Source of the DNA: Mycolicibacter senuensis
GTDB lineage: Bacteria; Actinomycetota; Actinomycetes; Mycobacteriales; Mycobacteriaceae
Direction: 5' to 3'
Length of the DNA stretch: 32,757 bases
NCBI RefSeq assembly: GCF_003284925.1
Contig: NZ_QMEX01000036.1
Location: 1 to 32,757 of the forward strand
How positions within the stretch are numbered: the first letter of the stretch is position 1; each line of letters starts with the position of its first letter. This document shows positions 25,217 through 32,757 of this stretch, one piece after another. The notes beneath the pieces are model-generated. The model worked only from the letters and a program-made list of their open reading frames with translations, made no database searches and was not told the origin of the DNA. The position numbers were made by a program, and so were the translations under genes.

Positions 25217-26416
25217 GTGGACACGGGATCGAGTCGTACTCGGGTGCGGATCGCGGCCGCCGTCCTGGGCGCGATCCTGCTCGCCGCCACCGTTTTCACC
25301 TATCTTTCCTACACCGCTGTCTTCACCCCGACCGACAAGGTCACCGTCACCTCGCCGCGGGCCGGCCTGGTGATGGAGCAGGACGCCAAGGTCAAGTACC
25401 GCGGTATCCAGGTCGGCAAGGTCAAGTCCATCAAATATCAGGGCGATCAGGCCAAGCTCGTGTTGGCCATGGACAGCGCGGCGATGTCCTACATCCCGTC
25501 GAACGCCGCCGTGCACATCGCCAGCAACACCATCTTCGGTGCCAAGTCAGTGGAATTCGTGCCACCGTCGGTGCCGTCGGGCAAGTCGCTGCGCAGCGGA
25601 GCCAACGTGGCGGCCTCCGATGTGCAACTCGAGGTCAACACACTGTTCCAGAAGCTCACCGATCTGCTGGACAAGATCGACCCGGTACAGCTCAACGGGA
25701 CGATCAGCGCGCTCGGCGAAGGGCTGCGGGGCAACGGCGACAACCTGGGTGGGTTGCTGTCGGGGCTGAACGGCTACCTGGCGAAACTCAACCCCAAGCT
25801 GCCGCAGCTGCAAACGGGCTTCGCCAAGACCGGCGTGGTCGGCAACATTTACGGGGACGCCGCACCGGACCTGGCGACGGTTTTCGACAACGTCCCGACG
25901 ATCAGCAAGACGCTGGTGGACCAGCGTGAGAACTTGAGCAACGCGCTGCTGGCGACGACCGGGTTGGCCAACAACGCCTATGACACCTTCGCGCCGGCAG
26001 CAGACGACTTCATCGCCGGCATTCAGCGGTTCCGGGCGTTGGCCAGCCTGCTGGCCGAATACTCCCCGGAGTTCGGCTGCCTGTTCAAGGGCATCCAACA
26101 AGCGCTGGAGCGGTTCGGTCCGTCGCTGGGTGGCACCAAGCCGGCACTGTACGTGCACTCCAACTTCCTGCCCGGCGCGCCGGCCTACACCTATCCGGAG
26201 AGCCTGCCGGTGGCCAACGCGAGCGGTGGCCCGAACTGCCGTGGACTGCCGGACATCCCCAGCAAGCAGTTCGGCGGCTCCTGGTTCCGGTCGCCGTATC
26301 TGGTGACCGACAGCGCCTACATCCCGTTCCAGCCGAACACCGAGCTGCAGTTCGACGCCCCCTCCACCGCGCAGTTCCTCTTCAACGGCGCCTACGCGGA
26401 ACGGGATGAGTACTGA
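25217..26416 (+). CDS. mce4A: Mce4A, cholesterol importer substrate-binding subunit
   Basis: From GTG 25217 the protein has 399 residues (MDTGSSRTRVRIAAAVLG). AAGGG at 25206-25210 is six bases before this GTG but abuts ATG 25211, so I prefer the GTG. It has an N-terminal membrane anchor (about 12-34), an MCE domain (about 40-118, with PRAGLVMEQDAKVKYRGIQV), a helical stretch to about 280 and a conserved C-terminal region (YTYPESLPVANASGGPNCRG). Six Mce proteins form a periplasm-spanning tube that carries sterol. The stop overlaps the mce4B start (TGATG). Confidence 0.92.
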   Translation: MDTGSSRTRVRIAAAVLGAILLAATVFTYLSYTAVFTPTDKVTVTSPRAGLVMEQDAKVKYRGIQVGKVKSIKYQGDQAKLVLAMDSAAMSYIPSNAAVHIASNTIFGAKSVEFVPPSVPSGKSLRSGANVAASDVQLEVNTLFQKLTDLLDKIDPVQLNGTISALGEGLRGNGDNLGGLLSGLNGYLAKLNPKLPQLQTGFAKTGVVGNIYGDAAPDLATVFDNVPTISKTLVDQRENLSNALLATTGLANNAYDTFAPAADDFIAGIQRFRALASLLAEYSPEFGCLFKGIQQALERFGPSLGGTKPALYVHSNFLPGAPAYTYPESLPVANASGGPNCRGLPDIPSKQFGGSWFRSPYLVTDSAYIPFQPNTELQFDAPSTAQFLFNGAYAERDEY

Positions 26417-27453
26417 TGAACCACCGTGCAACCCTGATCAAGGTCGCCATCTTCACCGCGGCGATGCTGCTGGTGTCGGCCGGCCTGGTGGTGGTGTTCG
26501 GCGAGTTCCGGTTCGCCTCCAACCACACCTATCACGCCGACTTCGCCAGCGCGTCGCGGCTCAAGGGTGGCGAAGACGTGCGGATCGCCGGGATCCCGGT
26601 GGGCACGGTGAAGCGGGTGGCGCTGACACCGGACAACAGCGTCGACGTCACCTTCGACCTCGACAAGCGCTACCAGCTCTACGATTCGAGCCGGGCACTG
26701 ATCCGGTACGAGAACCTGGTCGGCGACCGCTACCTGGAGATCGCCTCCGGTGCAGGTGAACTGCGCAAGCTGCCGCCCGGCGGCACCATCGCCCGGGAGC
26801 ACACCCAGCCGGCACTGGACCTCGACGCACTGCTGGGCGGGCTGCGGCCGGTGCTCAAGGGGCTGGACGGGACCAAGATCAACGAGATCAGCAACGCGAT
26901 CATCGAGCTGCTGCAGGGCCAAGGCGGCGCGCTGACGCAGATGCTGGCCAACACCAGCTCGTTCACCACCACTTTGGCCTCCCGCGACCAGCTGATCGGC
27001 GACGTGATCAACAACCTGAACACAGTGCTGGCCACCGTCGACGACAAGAGCGAGCAGTTCGACGCCACCGTCGACCGGCTGCAACAGCTCATCACCGGCC
27101 TGGCCGAGGGCAAGGATCAGATCGCCGGTGCGATCGGCCCGCTGGCCACCGTCGAAACCGACCTCACCGACACGCTGCGGCGCACCCGGCGGCCGCTGCA
27201 GGGCGTGATCGAGAACGCGCGGCCGCTGGCCACCGTGCTGAACAAGCGCAAGCAGGAACTCAACGACGTCATCGACCCGCTGGAGGAGAACTACCTGCGG
27301 CTCAACGCACTCGGCGCCTACGGTTCGTTCTTCAACATCAACTACTGCACGGTCTCGATGAAGTTCAACGGACCCGCCGGCAGCGACATCATCCTGCCGA
27401 TGGGCGGCCAGACCGACACCAGCAAGGGGAGGTGCTCTCCTGTCAAGAATTGA
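26416..27453 (+). CDS. mce4B: Mce4B subunit
   Basis: This 345-residue Mce-family protein starts at ATG 26416, overlapping the mce4A stop by one base. An N-terminal anchor (about 7-28) is followed by an MCE domain (about 36-110: YHADFASASRLKGGEDVRIA, then RYENLVGDRYLEI). A long helical region (about 145-270) rich in Leu/Asp heptad-like repeats builds the tunnel, and NINYCTVSMKF lies near the end. It is part of the Mce4 heterohexamer for sterol uptake. Its 3' end carries the AGGGGAGG ribosome site of mce4C, and its stop (27451-27453) lies inside the mce4C coding region. Confidence 0.93.
   Translation: MNHRATLIKVAIFTAAMLLVSAGLVVVFGEFRFASNHTYHADFASASRLKGGEDVRIAGIPVGTVKRVALTPDNSVDVTFDLDKRYQLYDSSRALIRYENLVGDRYLEIASGAGELRKLPPGGTIAREHTQPALDLDALLGGLRPVLKGLDGTKINEISNAIIELLQGQGGALTQMLANTSSFTTTLASRDQLIGDVINNLNTVLATVDDKSEQFDATVDRLQQLITGLAEGKDQIAGAIGPLATVETDLTDTLRRTRRPLQGVIENARPLATVLNKRKQELNDVIDPLEENYLRLNALGAYGSFFNINYCTVSMKFNGPAGSDIILPMGGQTDTSKGRCSPVKN
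27426..27442 (+). promoter_or_regulatory. ribosome site and CTG start of mce4C
   Basis: GGGGAGG (27426-27432) lies seven bases before CTG 27440. No ATG, GTG or TTG occurs in the mce4C frame between the ribosome site and TTG 27482. Starting at TTG would drop the conserved NPVRTG segment and lacks a good ribosome site. Confidence 0.5.
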
Positions 27454-28498
27454 TCGCGTAAATCCGGTTCGCACCGGAACGTTGGGCATCGCACTGGTGG
27501 CATGCCTGGTCTTGGTGTCGTTCGGCTACACCAGCCTGCCGTTCTGGCCGCAGGGCAAGAGCTATCAGGGCTACTTCGCCGACGCCGGCGGAATCATGGC
27601 CGGCAACGACGTGACGGTGTCCGGTATGCGGGTCGGCAAGGTCACCAAAGTTGCGCTGGCCGGAGCCAGCGCGCAGGTGAGCTTCACCGTCGACCGGAAG
27701 GTCCGGGTGGGCGATCAATCGTTGGCCGCGATCCGCACCGACACGGTGCTGGGGGAGAAGGCGCTGTCGGTCACGCCGGCCGGCTCGGGCTCGGTCACGG
27801 TGATCCCGTTGGAACGCACCCGGGCGCCCTACACGCTCAACAACGCCCTGCAAGATCTCGGCGGCAACGTGCGTGATCTGGACAAGCCGCGATTCGAAGA
27901 GGCGCTACAGGTGCTCACCGACTCGATGCGCGACGCCACCCCGCAGTTGCGCGGCGCGTTGGACGGGGTGACGGCGCTGTCGCGCAGCATCAACCGCCGC
28001 GACGAGGCGCTGGGACAGCTGCTGGCCCACGCCAAGAACGTCACCGGTGTGCTCAACCAGCGTGCCGCCCAGGTCAACCGGCTGGTGCTCGACGGCAATC
28101 AGCTCTTCGCCGCGCTGGACGAACGCCGGCAGGCACTCGGTGCGCTGGTCGCTGGCATCGACGATGTTTCCCAACAGCTTTCGGGCTTCGTTGCTGACAA
28201 TGAGAAAGAGATCGGTCCGACCCTGGACAAGCTGAATCTCGTGCTGGACAACATGATCGAGCGCAAAGACCGGATCGCGGGGGCACTGGACCGGTTGCCC
28301 GGATACGCCACCACACTCGGCGAGGTTGTCGCCTCGGGTCCGGGCTTCCAGATCAACCTCTACGGCCTGCCGCCGCCCACCATGTCGGAGGTGCTGCTCG
28401 ACATCTACTTCCAGCCCGGCAAGATTCCGGACAGCCTGGCCGACTACCTGCGCGGGATGATCTCCGAGCGCACCGTGATAAAGCCGAAGTCGCCATGA
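27440..28498 (+). CDS. mce4C: Mce4C subunit, probable CTG start
   Basis: From CTG 27440 the product is 352 residues (MSRIDRVNPVRTGTLGIALV). TTG 27482 would give 338. The longer form keeps the PVRTG element that precedes the membrane anchor in remembered Mce4C and uses the only good ribosome site. It has an anchor at about 12-31, an MCE domain at about 38-115 (YFADAGGIMAGNDVTVSGMR, LAAIRTDTVLGEKALSV), tunnel-type helices to about 285 and SLADYLRGMISER near the end. Its first 14 bases overlap the end of mce4B. Its stop overlaps the mce4D ATG (ATGA). It is a component of the Mce4 sterol transporter. Confidence 0.88.
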   Translation: MSRIDRVNPVRTGTLGIALVACLVLVSFGYTSLPFWPQGKSYQGYFADAGGIMAGNDVTVSGMRVGKVTKVALAGASAQVSFTVDRKVRVGDQSLAAIRTDTVLGEKALSVTPAGSGSVTVIPLERTRAPYTLNNALQDLGGNVRDLDKPRFEEALQVLTDSMRDATPQLRGALDGVTALSRSINRRDEALGQLLAHAKNVTGVLNQRAAQVNRLVLDGNQLFAALDERRQALGALVAGIDDVSQQLSGFVADNEKEIGPTLDKLNLVLDNMIERKDRIAGALDRLPGYATTLGEVVASGPGFQINLYGLPPPTMSEVLLDIYFQPGKIPDSLADYLRGMISERTVIKPKSP

Positions 28499-29829
28499 CG
28501 CGACCGTCATTGCGAATTCTGCTCGCCGGGGCGCTGGCCGCGCTGCTGGCCGCCGGTGTGTACCTGGTGCTGCCGGCGCAGCGCGGCTACCGGATCACCG
28601 GCTACTTCGCTTCGGCGGTGGGTCTGTACCCGGGCGACGACGTGCGGGTGGTCGGGGTTCCGGTCGGCCGGATCGAGTCCATCGAGCCGCGCGCGGAGAA
28701 CGTCAAGATCACCATGTCGGTGAACAGGGACGTGCCGTTGCCGGCCGACGTGCACGCGGTGCTGATGGCGCCGAACATCGTCTCGGCGCGGGTGATCCAG
28801 TTGGCACCCGCCTACACCGGCGGCGACCGGCTGGCCGACGGCGCGGTGCTCGGCGAAGACCGCACCGCGGTGCCGGTCGAGTGGGACGAGGTCAAGAAGG
28901 AGCTGACTCAGCTCAGCGCGCAACTGGCACCCGAGCAGGGCAAACTCAACGGCGCGCTGAGCGCGGTCGTCAACCAGGCCGCCGACACCTTCGACGGCAA
29001 CGGCGACTCGTTCCGCAGCGCACTGCGGGAGCTGTCGGCGACCACAGGACGGCTCGGTGACTCCCGCACGGATCTGTTCGGCACCGTCAAGAACCTGCAG
29101 GTGCTGGTCGACGCACTGTCCGGAAGCAACGAGCAGATCGTGCAGTTCACCGACCATGTCGCGGCCGTCTCGGCGGTGCTCGCAGACAGCTCGGTCGACC
29201 TGGATGCCACGCTGGGCACCCTGAACCAGGCACTGCGTGACGTGCGGGGCTTCCTGCACGACAACAACGACGCGTTGATCGCCCAGGTCAACAAGCTCTC
29301 GGAGTTCAGCAAGCTGCTCAGCGACCAGAGCGAGAACTTCGAGCAGGTACTGCACATCACCCCGCACGGGCTGGTCAACTTCTATCAGATCTACAACCCC
29401 GCGCAGGGCACCCTGAGTGGCCTGCTGTCGCTGCCCGACTTCGCCAACCCGGTGCAATTCATCTGCGGCGGCGTCTTCGACGTCGGTTCGGTGCCGGACA
29501 ACTTCAAGCGGGCCGAGATCTGCAAGGAGCGGATGGGCCCGGTCATGCGGCGCTGGTCGATGAACTTCGTGCCGTTCCTGTTCCATCCGATCAACTCGAT
29601 CACCGCCTACAAGGGCCAGATCATCTACGACACCCCGGAGACCGAAGCCAAGGCGCAGACACCGGTGCCCTACCTGAAGTGGATGCCCGCACCGGGCGTC
29701 ACGCCGCCGAGCACCGATGACGTCGCCGCGCTGTTCCTGCCGCCGTCGGAGCCGGGACAGCTGGGCCAGGCACCCGGTCCGCACGGCCCGCAGCGGCCCG
29801 GGGCCGGCGCACCACGGGAGGGCGGATGA
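28495..29829 (+). CDS. mce4D: Mce4D subunit
   Basis: This 444-residue Mce protein starts at ATG 28495, overlapping the mce4C stop (ATGA). It has a short N-terminal anchor (about 7-27), an MCE domain (about 32-110: GYFASAVGLYPGDDVRVVGV) and a long helical tunnel region rich in Leu, Asp and Gln to about 285. A Cys-containing globular part (FICGGVFDVG, AEICKERMGP) is followed by a Pro/Gly-rich tail from about 400. Mce4D completes, with the A, B, C, E and F chains, the tube between inner membrane and outer envelope. The next gene again overlaps as ATGA. Confidence 0.93.
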   Translation: MTRPSLRILLAGALAALLAAGVYLVLPAQRGYRITGYFASAVGLYPGDDVRVVGVPVGRIESIEPRAENVKITMSVNRDVPLPADVHAVLMAPNIVSARVIQLAPAYTGGDRLADGAVLGEDRTAVPVEWDEVKKELTQLSAQLAPEQGKLNGALSAVVNQAADTFDGNGDSFRSALRELSATTGRLGDSRTDLFGTVKNLQVLVDALSGSNEQIVQFTDHVAAVSAVLADSSVDLDATLGTLNQALRDVRGFLHDNNDALIAQVNKLSEFSKLLSDQSENFEQVLHITPHGLVNFYQIYNPAQGTLSGLLSLPDFANPVQFICGGVFDVGSVPDNFKRAEICKERMGPVMRRWSMNFVPFLFHPINSITAYKGQIIYDTPETEAKAQTPVPYLKWMPAPGVTPPSTDDVAALFLPPSEPGQLGQAPGPHGPQRPGAGAPREGG

Positions 29830-30983
29830 GGGTGAAATCTCTTGCCTGCGTTCTGGGGGCCGGAGCGTTGGTGCTGTCCGGCTGCCAGTTCGGTGGGCTG
29901 AACTCGCTGAACATGCCGGGCACCGCGGGCCACGGCCGAGGGTCCTACAGCATCACGGTGCAACTACCGGACGTGACCACGCTGCCGCAGAACTCGCCGG
30001 TGATGGTCGACGACGTCACCGTGGGCAGCGTCTCTGGACTGCAGGCCGTGCAGCAACCGGACGGCAGCTTTTTTGCGGCGGTCAAACTGTCGCTGGACGG
30101 TAATGTCCAGCTTCCGGCCAATGCCACCGCGAAAGTCGCCCAGACCTCGCTGCTGGGATCCCAGCACATCGAACTCTCCGCACCGCACGACGAAGCCCCG
30201 ACCGGCCGACTCGCTCCCGGCGACCAGATCCCGCTCAGCCGCACCGGTCGCTACCCCAGCACCGAAGAAGTGCTGTCCTCACTGGGCGTGGTGGTGAACC
30301 AGGGCAATCTCGGTGCGCTGCAGGACATCACCGAGGAGGCGTACGCGGCGGTCGCCGGGCGGGCCGGCACCTTCGCCGGACTGCTGCCCCGGTTCGCCGA
30401 GCTGACGGCGTCGCTGGACCGCCAGGCCCATGACATCATCGCCGCCGCCGAGGGGCTCGACCGGATCGGCGTGACCCTGGCCCGCAGTGCCCCCAGCCTC
30501 GCGCGGGCCCTGGAGACCATGCCGGGTGCGCTGGAGGTGCTCAACGACAACCGCGCCAACATCGTGGATGCGTTCGGAGCGCTGCAGCGGTTGGCGACCG
30601 TCGGGTCACGGATCATGACCGAGACCAAAGAGGACTTCGCCGCCGACATCAAGGACCTCTACCCGGTCATCAAGGCGTTCGCCGACAACGCCAACGAGTT
30701 GGTAACGGCGTTCCCGTTCATTCCGACCTTCCCGTTCCCGTCGATGTATCTGCGCAACGCGGTGCGCGGCGACTTCCTGAACGTCTACGTCACCTTCGAC
30801 ATGACGCTGCGGCGATTCGGCGAGTCGGTCTTCACCACCGGGGCCTTCGACCCGAACATGCCGCACATGCACGACGTGCTCAATCCGCCCGACTTCCTGA
30901 TCGGTGAAATGGCGAACCTGTCCGGGCAGGCGGCCGACCCGTTCAAGATCCCGCCTGGCACGGCTGTCCGATATGAGGAATGA
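29826..30983 (+). CDS. mce4E: Mce4E lipoprotein subunit
   Basis: The 385-residue protein has a lipoprotein signal: Arg2, Lys4, a hydrophobic run and the lipobox LSGC with lipidated Cys20. This matches the known pattern that the E chain of Mce systems (LprN in Mce4) is the lipid-anchored member. The MCE domain lies at about 38-115 (SYSITVQLPDVTTLPQNSPV), followed by helical tunnel sequence and a C-terminal segment with FPFIPTFPFPSMY. ATG 29826 overlaps the mce4D stop as ATGA. mce4F follows after six bases. Confidence 0.93.
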   Translation: MRVKSLACVLGAGALVLSGCQFGGLNSLNMPGTAGHGRGSYSITVQLPDVTTLPQNSPVMVDDVTVGSVSGLQAVQQPDGSFFAAVKLSLDGNVQLPANATAKVAQTSLLGSQHIELSAPHDEAPTGRLAPGDQIPLSRTGRYPSTEEVLSSLGVVVNQGNLGALQDITEEAYAAVAGRAGTFAGLLPRFAELTASLDRQAHDIIAAAEGLDRIGVTLARSAPSLARALETMPGALEVLNDNRANIVDAFGALQRLATVGSRIMTETKEDFAADIKDLYPVIKAFADNANELVTAFPFIPTFPFPSMYLRNAVRGDFLNVYVTFDMTLRRFGESVFTTGAFDPNMPHMHDVLNPPDFLIGEMANLSGQAADPFKIPPGTAVRYEE

Positions 30984-30989
30984 CCTGCG

Positions 30990-32696
30990 ATGCTGACCCG
31001 CCTCGTCCGAATCCAGCTCGGGATCTTCGCCGTGGTCACCGTGCTGGCCGTCGGCGCGATCTCGATCCTTTACCTGCACCTGCCCAGCCGGATGGGGATC
31101 GGCACCTACAAGGTGACCGCTGATTTCATCGCCGGCGGCGGAATCTACAAGAGCGCCAACGTCACTTATCGCGGCGTGACGGTGGGCCGGGTGGAAGACG
31201 TCCGACTAACCGACCACGGGATCGACGCCCAGATGCGGCTCAACAGCAGCACCAAGGTCCCGGGCAACGTCACCGCAACCGTCAAGAGCATGTCTGCGAT
31301 CGGTGAGCAGTACATCGACCTGGTTCCGCCGGAAGGAGCCGCGGCCGCCGGGGCGCTGCTCAACGGCGCGCGGATCGGCCAGGACCGCACCGCAATAGGC
31401 CAGGACATCGCCGGCATGCTCGACCAGGCCCAGACACTGGTCAACAGCGTCGCCAACAGCCGCCTTCGCGACCTGCTGCGCAACACCTTCGAGGGCTTCA
31501 ACGGTTCCGGGCAGGAGCTGGCCCGGATGATCGCGTCGTCGCGGCAGCTGATCGACGAAGCCAACACCAATTTCGAGGCGACCGAAGGGCTGATCGATCA
31601 GTTCGAACCGTTCCTGGATGCCCAGATCCGCAGCGGCGACGACATCAAGACGCTGGCCCGGTCGTTGGCGGCGGTCACCACCGAGGTGCGCAATGCCGAT
31701 CCGCAACTCCGCGAGGTGCTGCAGGTCCTGCCGAGTGTCGCCGACGAGGCGAACACCACCTTCAGCGGGATCCGGGCCTCGTTCCCGACCTTGGCGGCCA
31801 GCATTGCCAACTTCGGCCGGGTCGGGGTGATCTACCGCAACTCGATCGAGCAGGCGCTGGTGGTGTTCCCCGCACTGATGGCGGCGCTGATGACGGTCGC
31901 CGGTGGCGTCCCGATGGAAGAGGGCGTCAAGCTGGACTTCAAGATCGACATGCACGACCCGCCGCCGTGCACGGTGGGGTTCCTGCCGTTCACCGAGATG
32001 CGCACGCCCGCTGATGAGACCGTGCGTGAACTGCCCAAGGAGCTGTACTGCAAAGCGGCCCAGAACGATTCGGTCGCGGTCCGCGGGGCGCGCAACTACC
32101 CGTGCATGGAGTATCCCGGCAAGCGGGCGCCGACCATTCAGCTCTGCCGTGACCCGAAGGGTTTCGTCCCGATCGGCAGCAATGCGTGGCGCGGTCCGCC
32201 GGTGCCGTACGACACGCCGATCACCGACCCGCGGATGATCACGCCGATGAACAAATTCCCGTACATCCCGCCGAGTTCGGACTACGACCCCGGCCCGCCG
32301 GTAGTCGCGCTGCCTCCGGGTGTGCCGGCCGGTCCCGGTCCGGCGCCCAATCCGCCGTACCCGCTGCCCTACCCGCCGAACGAACTCGGCCCGAATCCGC
32401 CGGCACCGTGGCCGTACTATGCCCCGCCGGACCAGAACCTGCCGACCGGCCCCGGCGGCAACGGCGGCCTGCCGCCCTACGGACGGGACCCGGCGCCGGG
32501 ACCGGCCCCCGGGCCCGCTCCCGGACCAATGCCGGCCGAGGCGCAGGCCAACGGGGTCGCCTACAGCAGCTATGACCAACGCACCGGGAAGTTCGTCGAC
32601 CCGGCGGGCGGCACCGGAGTGTTCGTCTCGGGGGCCGACAAATGGCTGCCGGCCGAGAACTGGGCCGACTTGATGCTCGAACCGAGGCAGACGTGA
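30990..32696 (+). CDS. mce4F: Mce4F subunit with proline-rich C-terminus
   Basis: At 568 residues this is the largest Mce chain, near the 564 remembered for M. tuberculosis Mce4F. It has an anchor at about 7-29, an MCE domain at about 38-115 (YKVTADFIAGGGIYKSANVT, SMSAIGEQYIDLVPP) and tunnel helices to about 310. A Cys-bearing region (PPPCTVGFLP, ELYCKAAQ, YPCMEYPG, IQLCRDPK) is followed by a Pro/Gly/Tyr-rich tail from about 415 to 515, then a short conserved end (GVFVSGADKWLPAENWADLM). Proline-rich tails are typical of F chains and may reach into the outer envelope. It overlaps the next start as GTGA. Confidence 0.93.
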   Translation: MLTRLVRIQLGIFAVVTVLAVGAISILYLHLPSRMGIGTYKVTADFIAGGGIYKSANVTYRGVTVGRVEDVRLTDHGIDAQMRLNSSTKVPGNVTATVKSMSAIGEQYIDLVPPEGAAAAGALLNGARIGQDRTAIGQDIAGMLDQAQTLVNSVANSRLRDLLRNTFEGFNGSGQELARMIASSRQLIDEANTNFEATEGLIDQFEPFLDAQIRSGDDIKTLARSLAAVTTEVRNADPQLREVLQVLPSVADEANTTFSGIRASFPTLAASIANFGRVGVIYRNSIEQALVVFPALMAALMTVAGGVPMEEGVKLDFKIDMHDPPPCTVGFLPFTEMRTPADETVRELPKELYCKAAQNDSVAVRGARNYPCMEYPGKRAPTIQLCRDPKGFVPIGSNAWRGPPVPYDTPITDPRMITPMNKFPYIPPSSDYDPGPPVVALPPGVPAGPGPAPNPPYPLPYPPNELGPNPPAPWPYYAPPDQNLPTGPGGNGGLPPYGRDPAPGPAPGPAPGPMPAEAQANGVAYSSYDQRTGKFVDPAGGTGVFVSGADKWLPAENWADLMLEPRQT

Positions 32697-32757
32697 CCGG
32701 TCCGGAGGAGGCCAGAGCTCGTCGCCGGGCTTCGCGGGCCGCCGGACCGGCCGGTGA
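32693..32757 (+). CDS. start of a Mce-associated membrane protein (Mam4A-like), cut by window edge
   Basis: GTG 32693 overlaps the mce4F stop as GTGA and opens a frame reading MTGPEEARARRRASRAAGPAG to the right edge. The position directly after mce4F and the basic, Ala/Arg-rich N-terminus fit Mam4A (Rv3493c in M. tuberculosis). Mam proteins are single-pass membrane proteins that stabilise the Mce4 complex. Only about 21 residues are visible, so the call rests mainly on context. Confidence 0.65.
   Translation, partial: MTGPEEARARRRASRAAGPAG

Overview
The window is high-GC actinobacterial DNA and almost certainly comes from a mycobacterium. Its gene content matches, from memory, the cholesterol import and side-chain degradation region of Mycobacterium tuberculosis (roughly Rv3493c to Rv3519): cyp142, echA19, fadD19, fadD17, fadE27, fadE26, fdxD, hsd4A, yrbE4A/B, mce4A to mce4F and the start of a Mce-associated gene. 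Four sites match the sterol repressor KstR pattern TnnAACnnGTTnnA; three match fully and one at every position but one. No tRNA, rRNA, CRISPR array or insertion sequence was seen, and no gap without a gene exceeds 300 bases.

Layout. At 2-878 are two genes of unknown function; the second appears frameshifted. At 875-7359 lies the first sterol block: an acetoacetate decarboxylase-like gene divergent from cyp142, a DUF559-type nuclease-like gene bracketed by two related 56-bp palindromes, an SDR coupled to echA19, and fadD19 divergent from echA19 across a KstR site. At 7424-12723 are accessory genes: a WS/DGAT acyltransferase, gabD2 with a palindromic operator candidate, a secreted beta-lactamase-like protein, a small secreted cysteine-rich protein and a lipoprotein.

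At 12851-17463 lies a complete lasso peptide (RiPP) cluster. It has a one-polypeptide ABC exporter on the plus strand and, convergent on the minus strand, a fused RRE-peptidase (B), an asparagine-synthetase-like lasso cyclase (C) and a short precursor gene (A, 14752-14919). The precursor has a 20-residue leader with the YxxP...L...G...T pattern, Thr at -2, and a 35-residue core whose Gly1 and Asp8 would form an 8-residue ring with an unusually long tail. In M. tuberculosis this neighbourhood holds PE_PGRS genes (from memory), so the cluster looks like an accessory insertion.

At 17661-23358 the sterol genes resume: fadD17, a plus-strand SnoaL-like gene, fadE27-fadE26 (the two subunits of an acyl-CoA dehydrogenase), ferredoxin fdxD and hsd4A. 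From 23367 to the right edge runs the mce4 operon with two KstR sites, one lying between a TTGACA -35 and a TAATAT -10. Most mce4 junctions overlap as ATGA, TGATG or GTGA. mce4C appears to start at a CTG codon.

Working together: Mce4 with YrbE4A/B would import sterol; CYP142 with FdxD oxidises the side chain; FadD19/FadD17 activate it; FadE26-FadE27, EchA19 and Hsd4A perform beta-oxidation steps. The lasso cluster is a separate peptide system with its own promoters and no visible KstR site.
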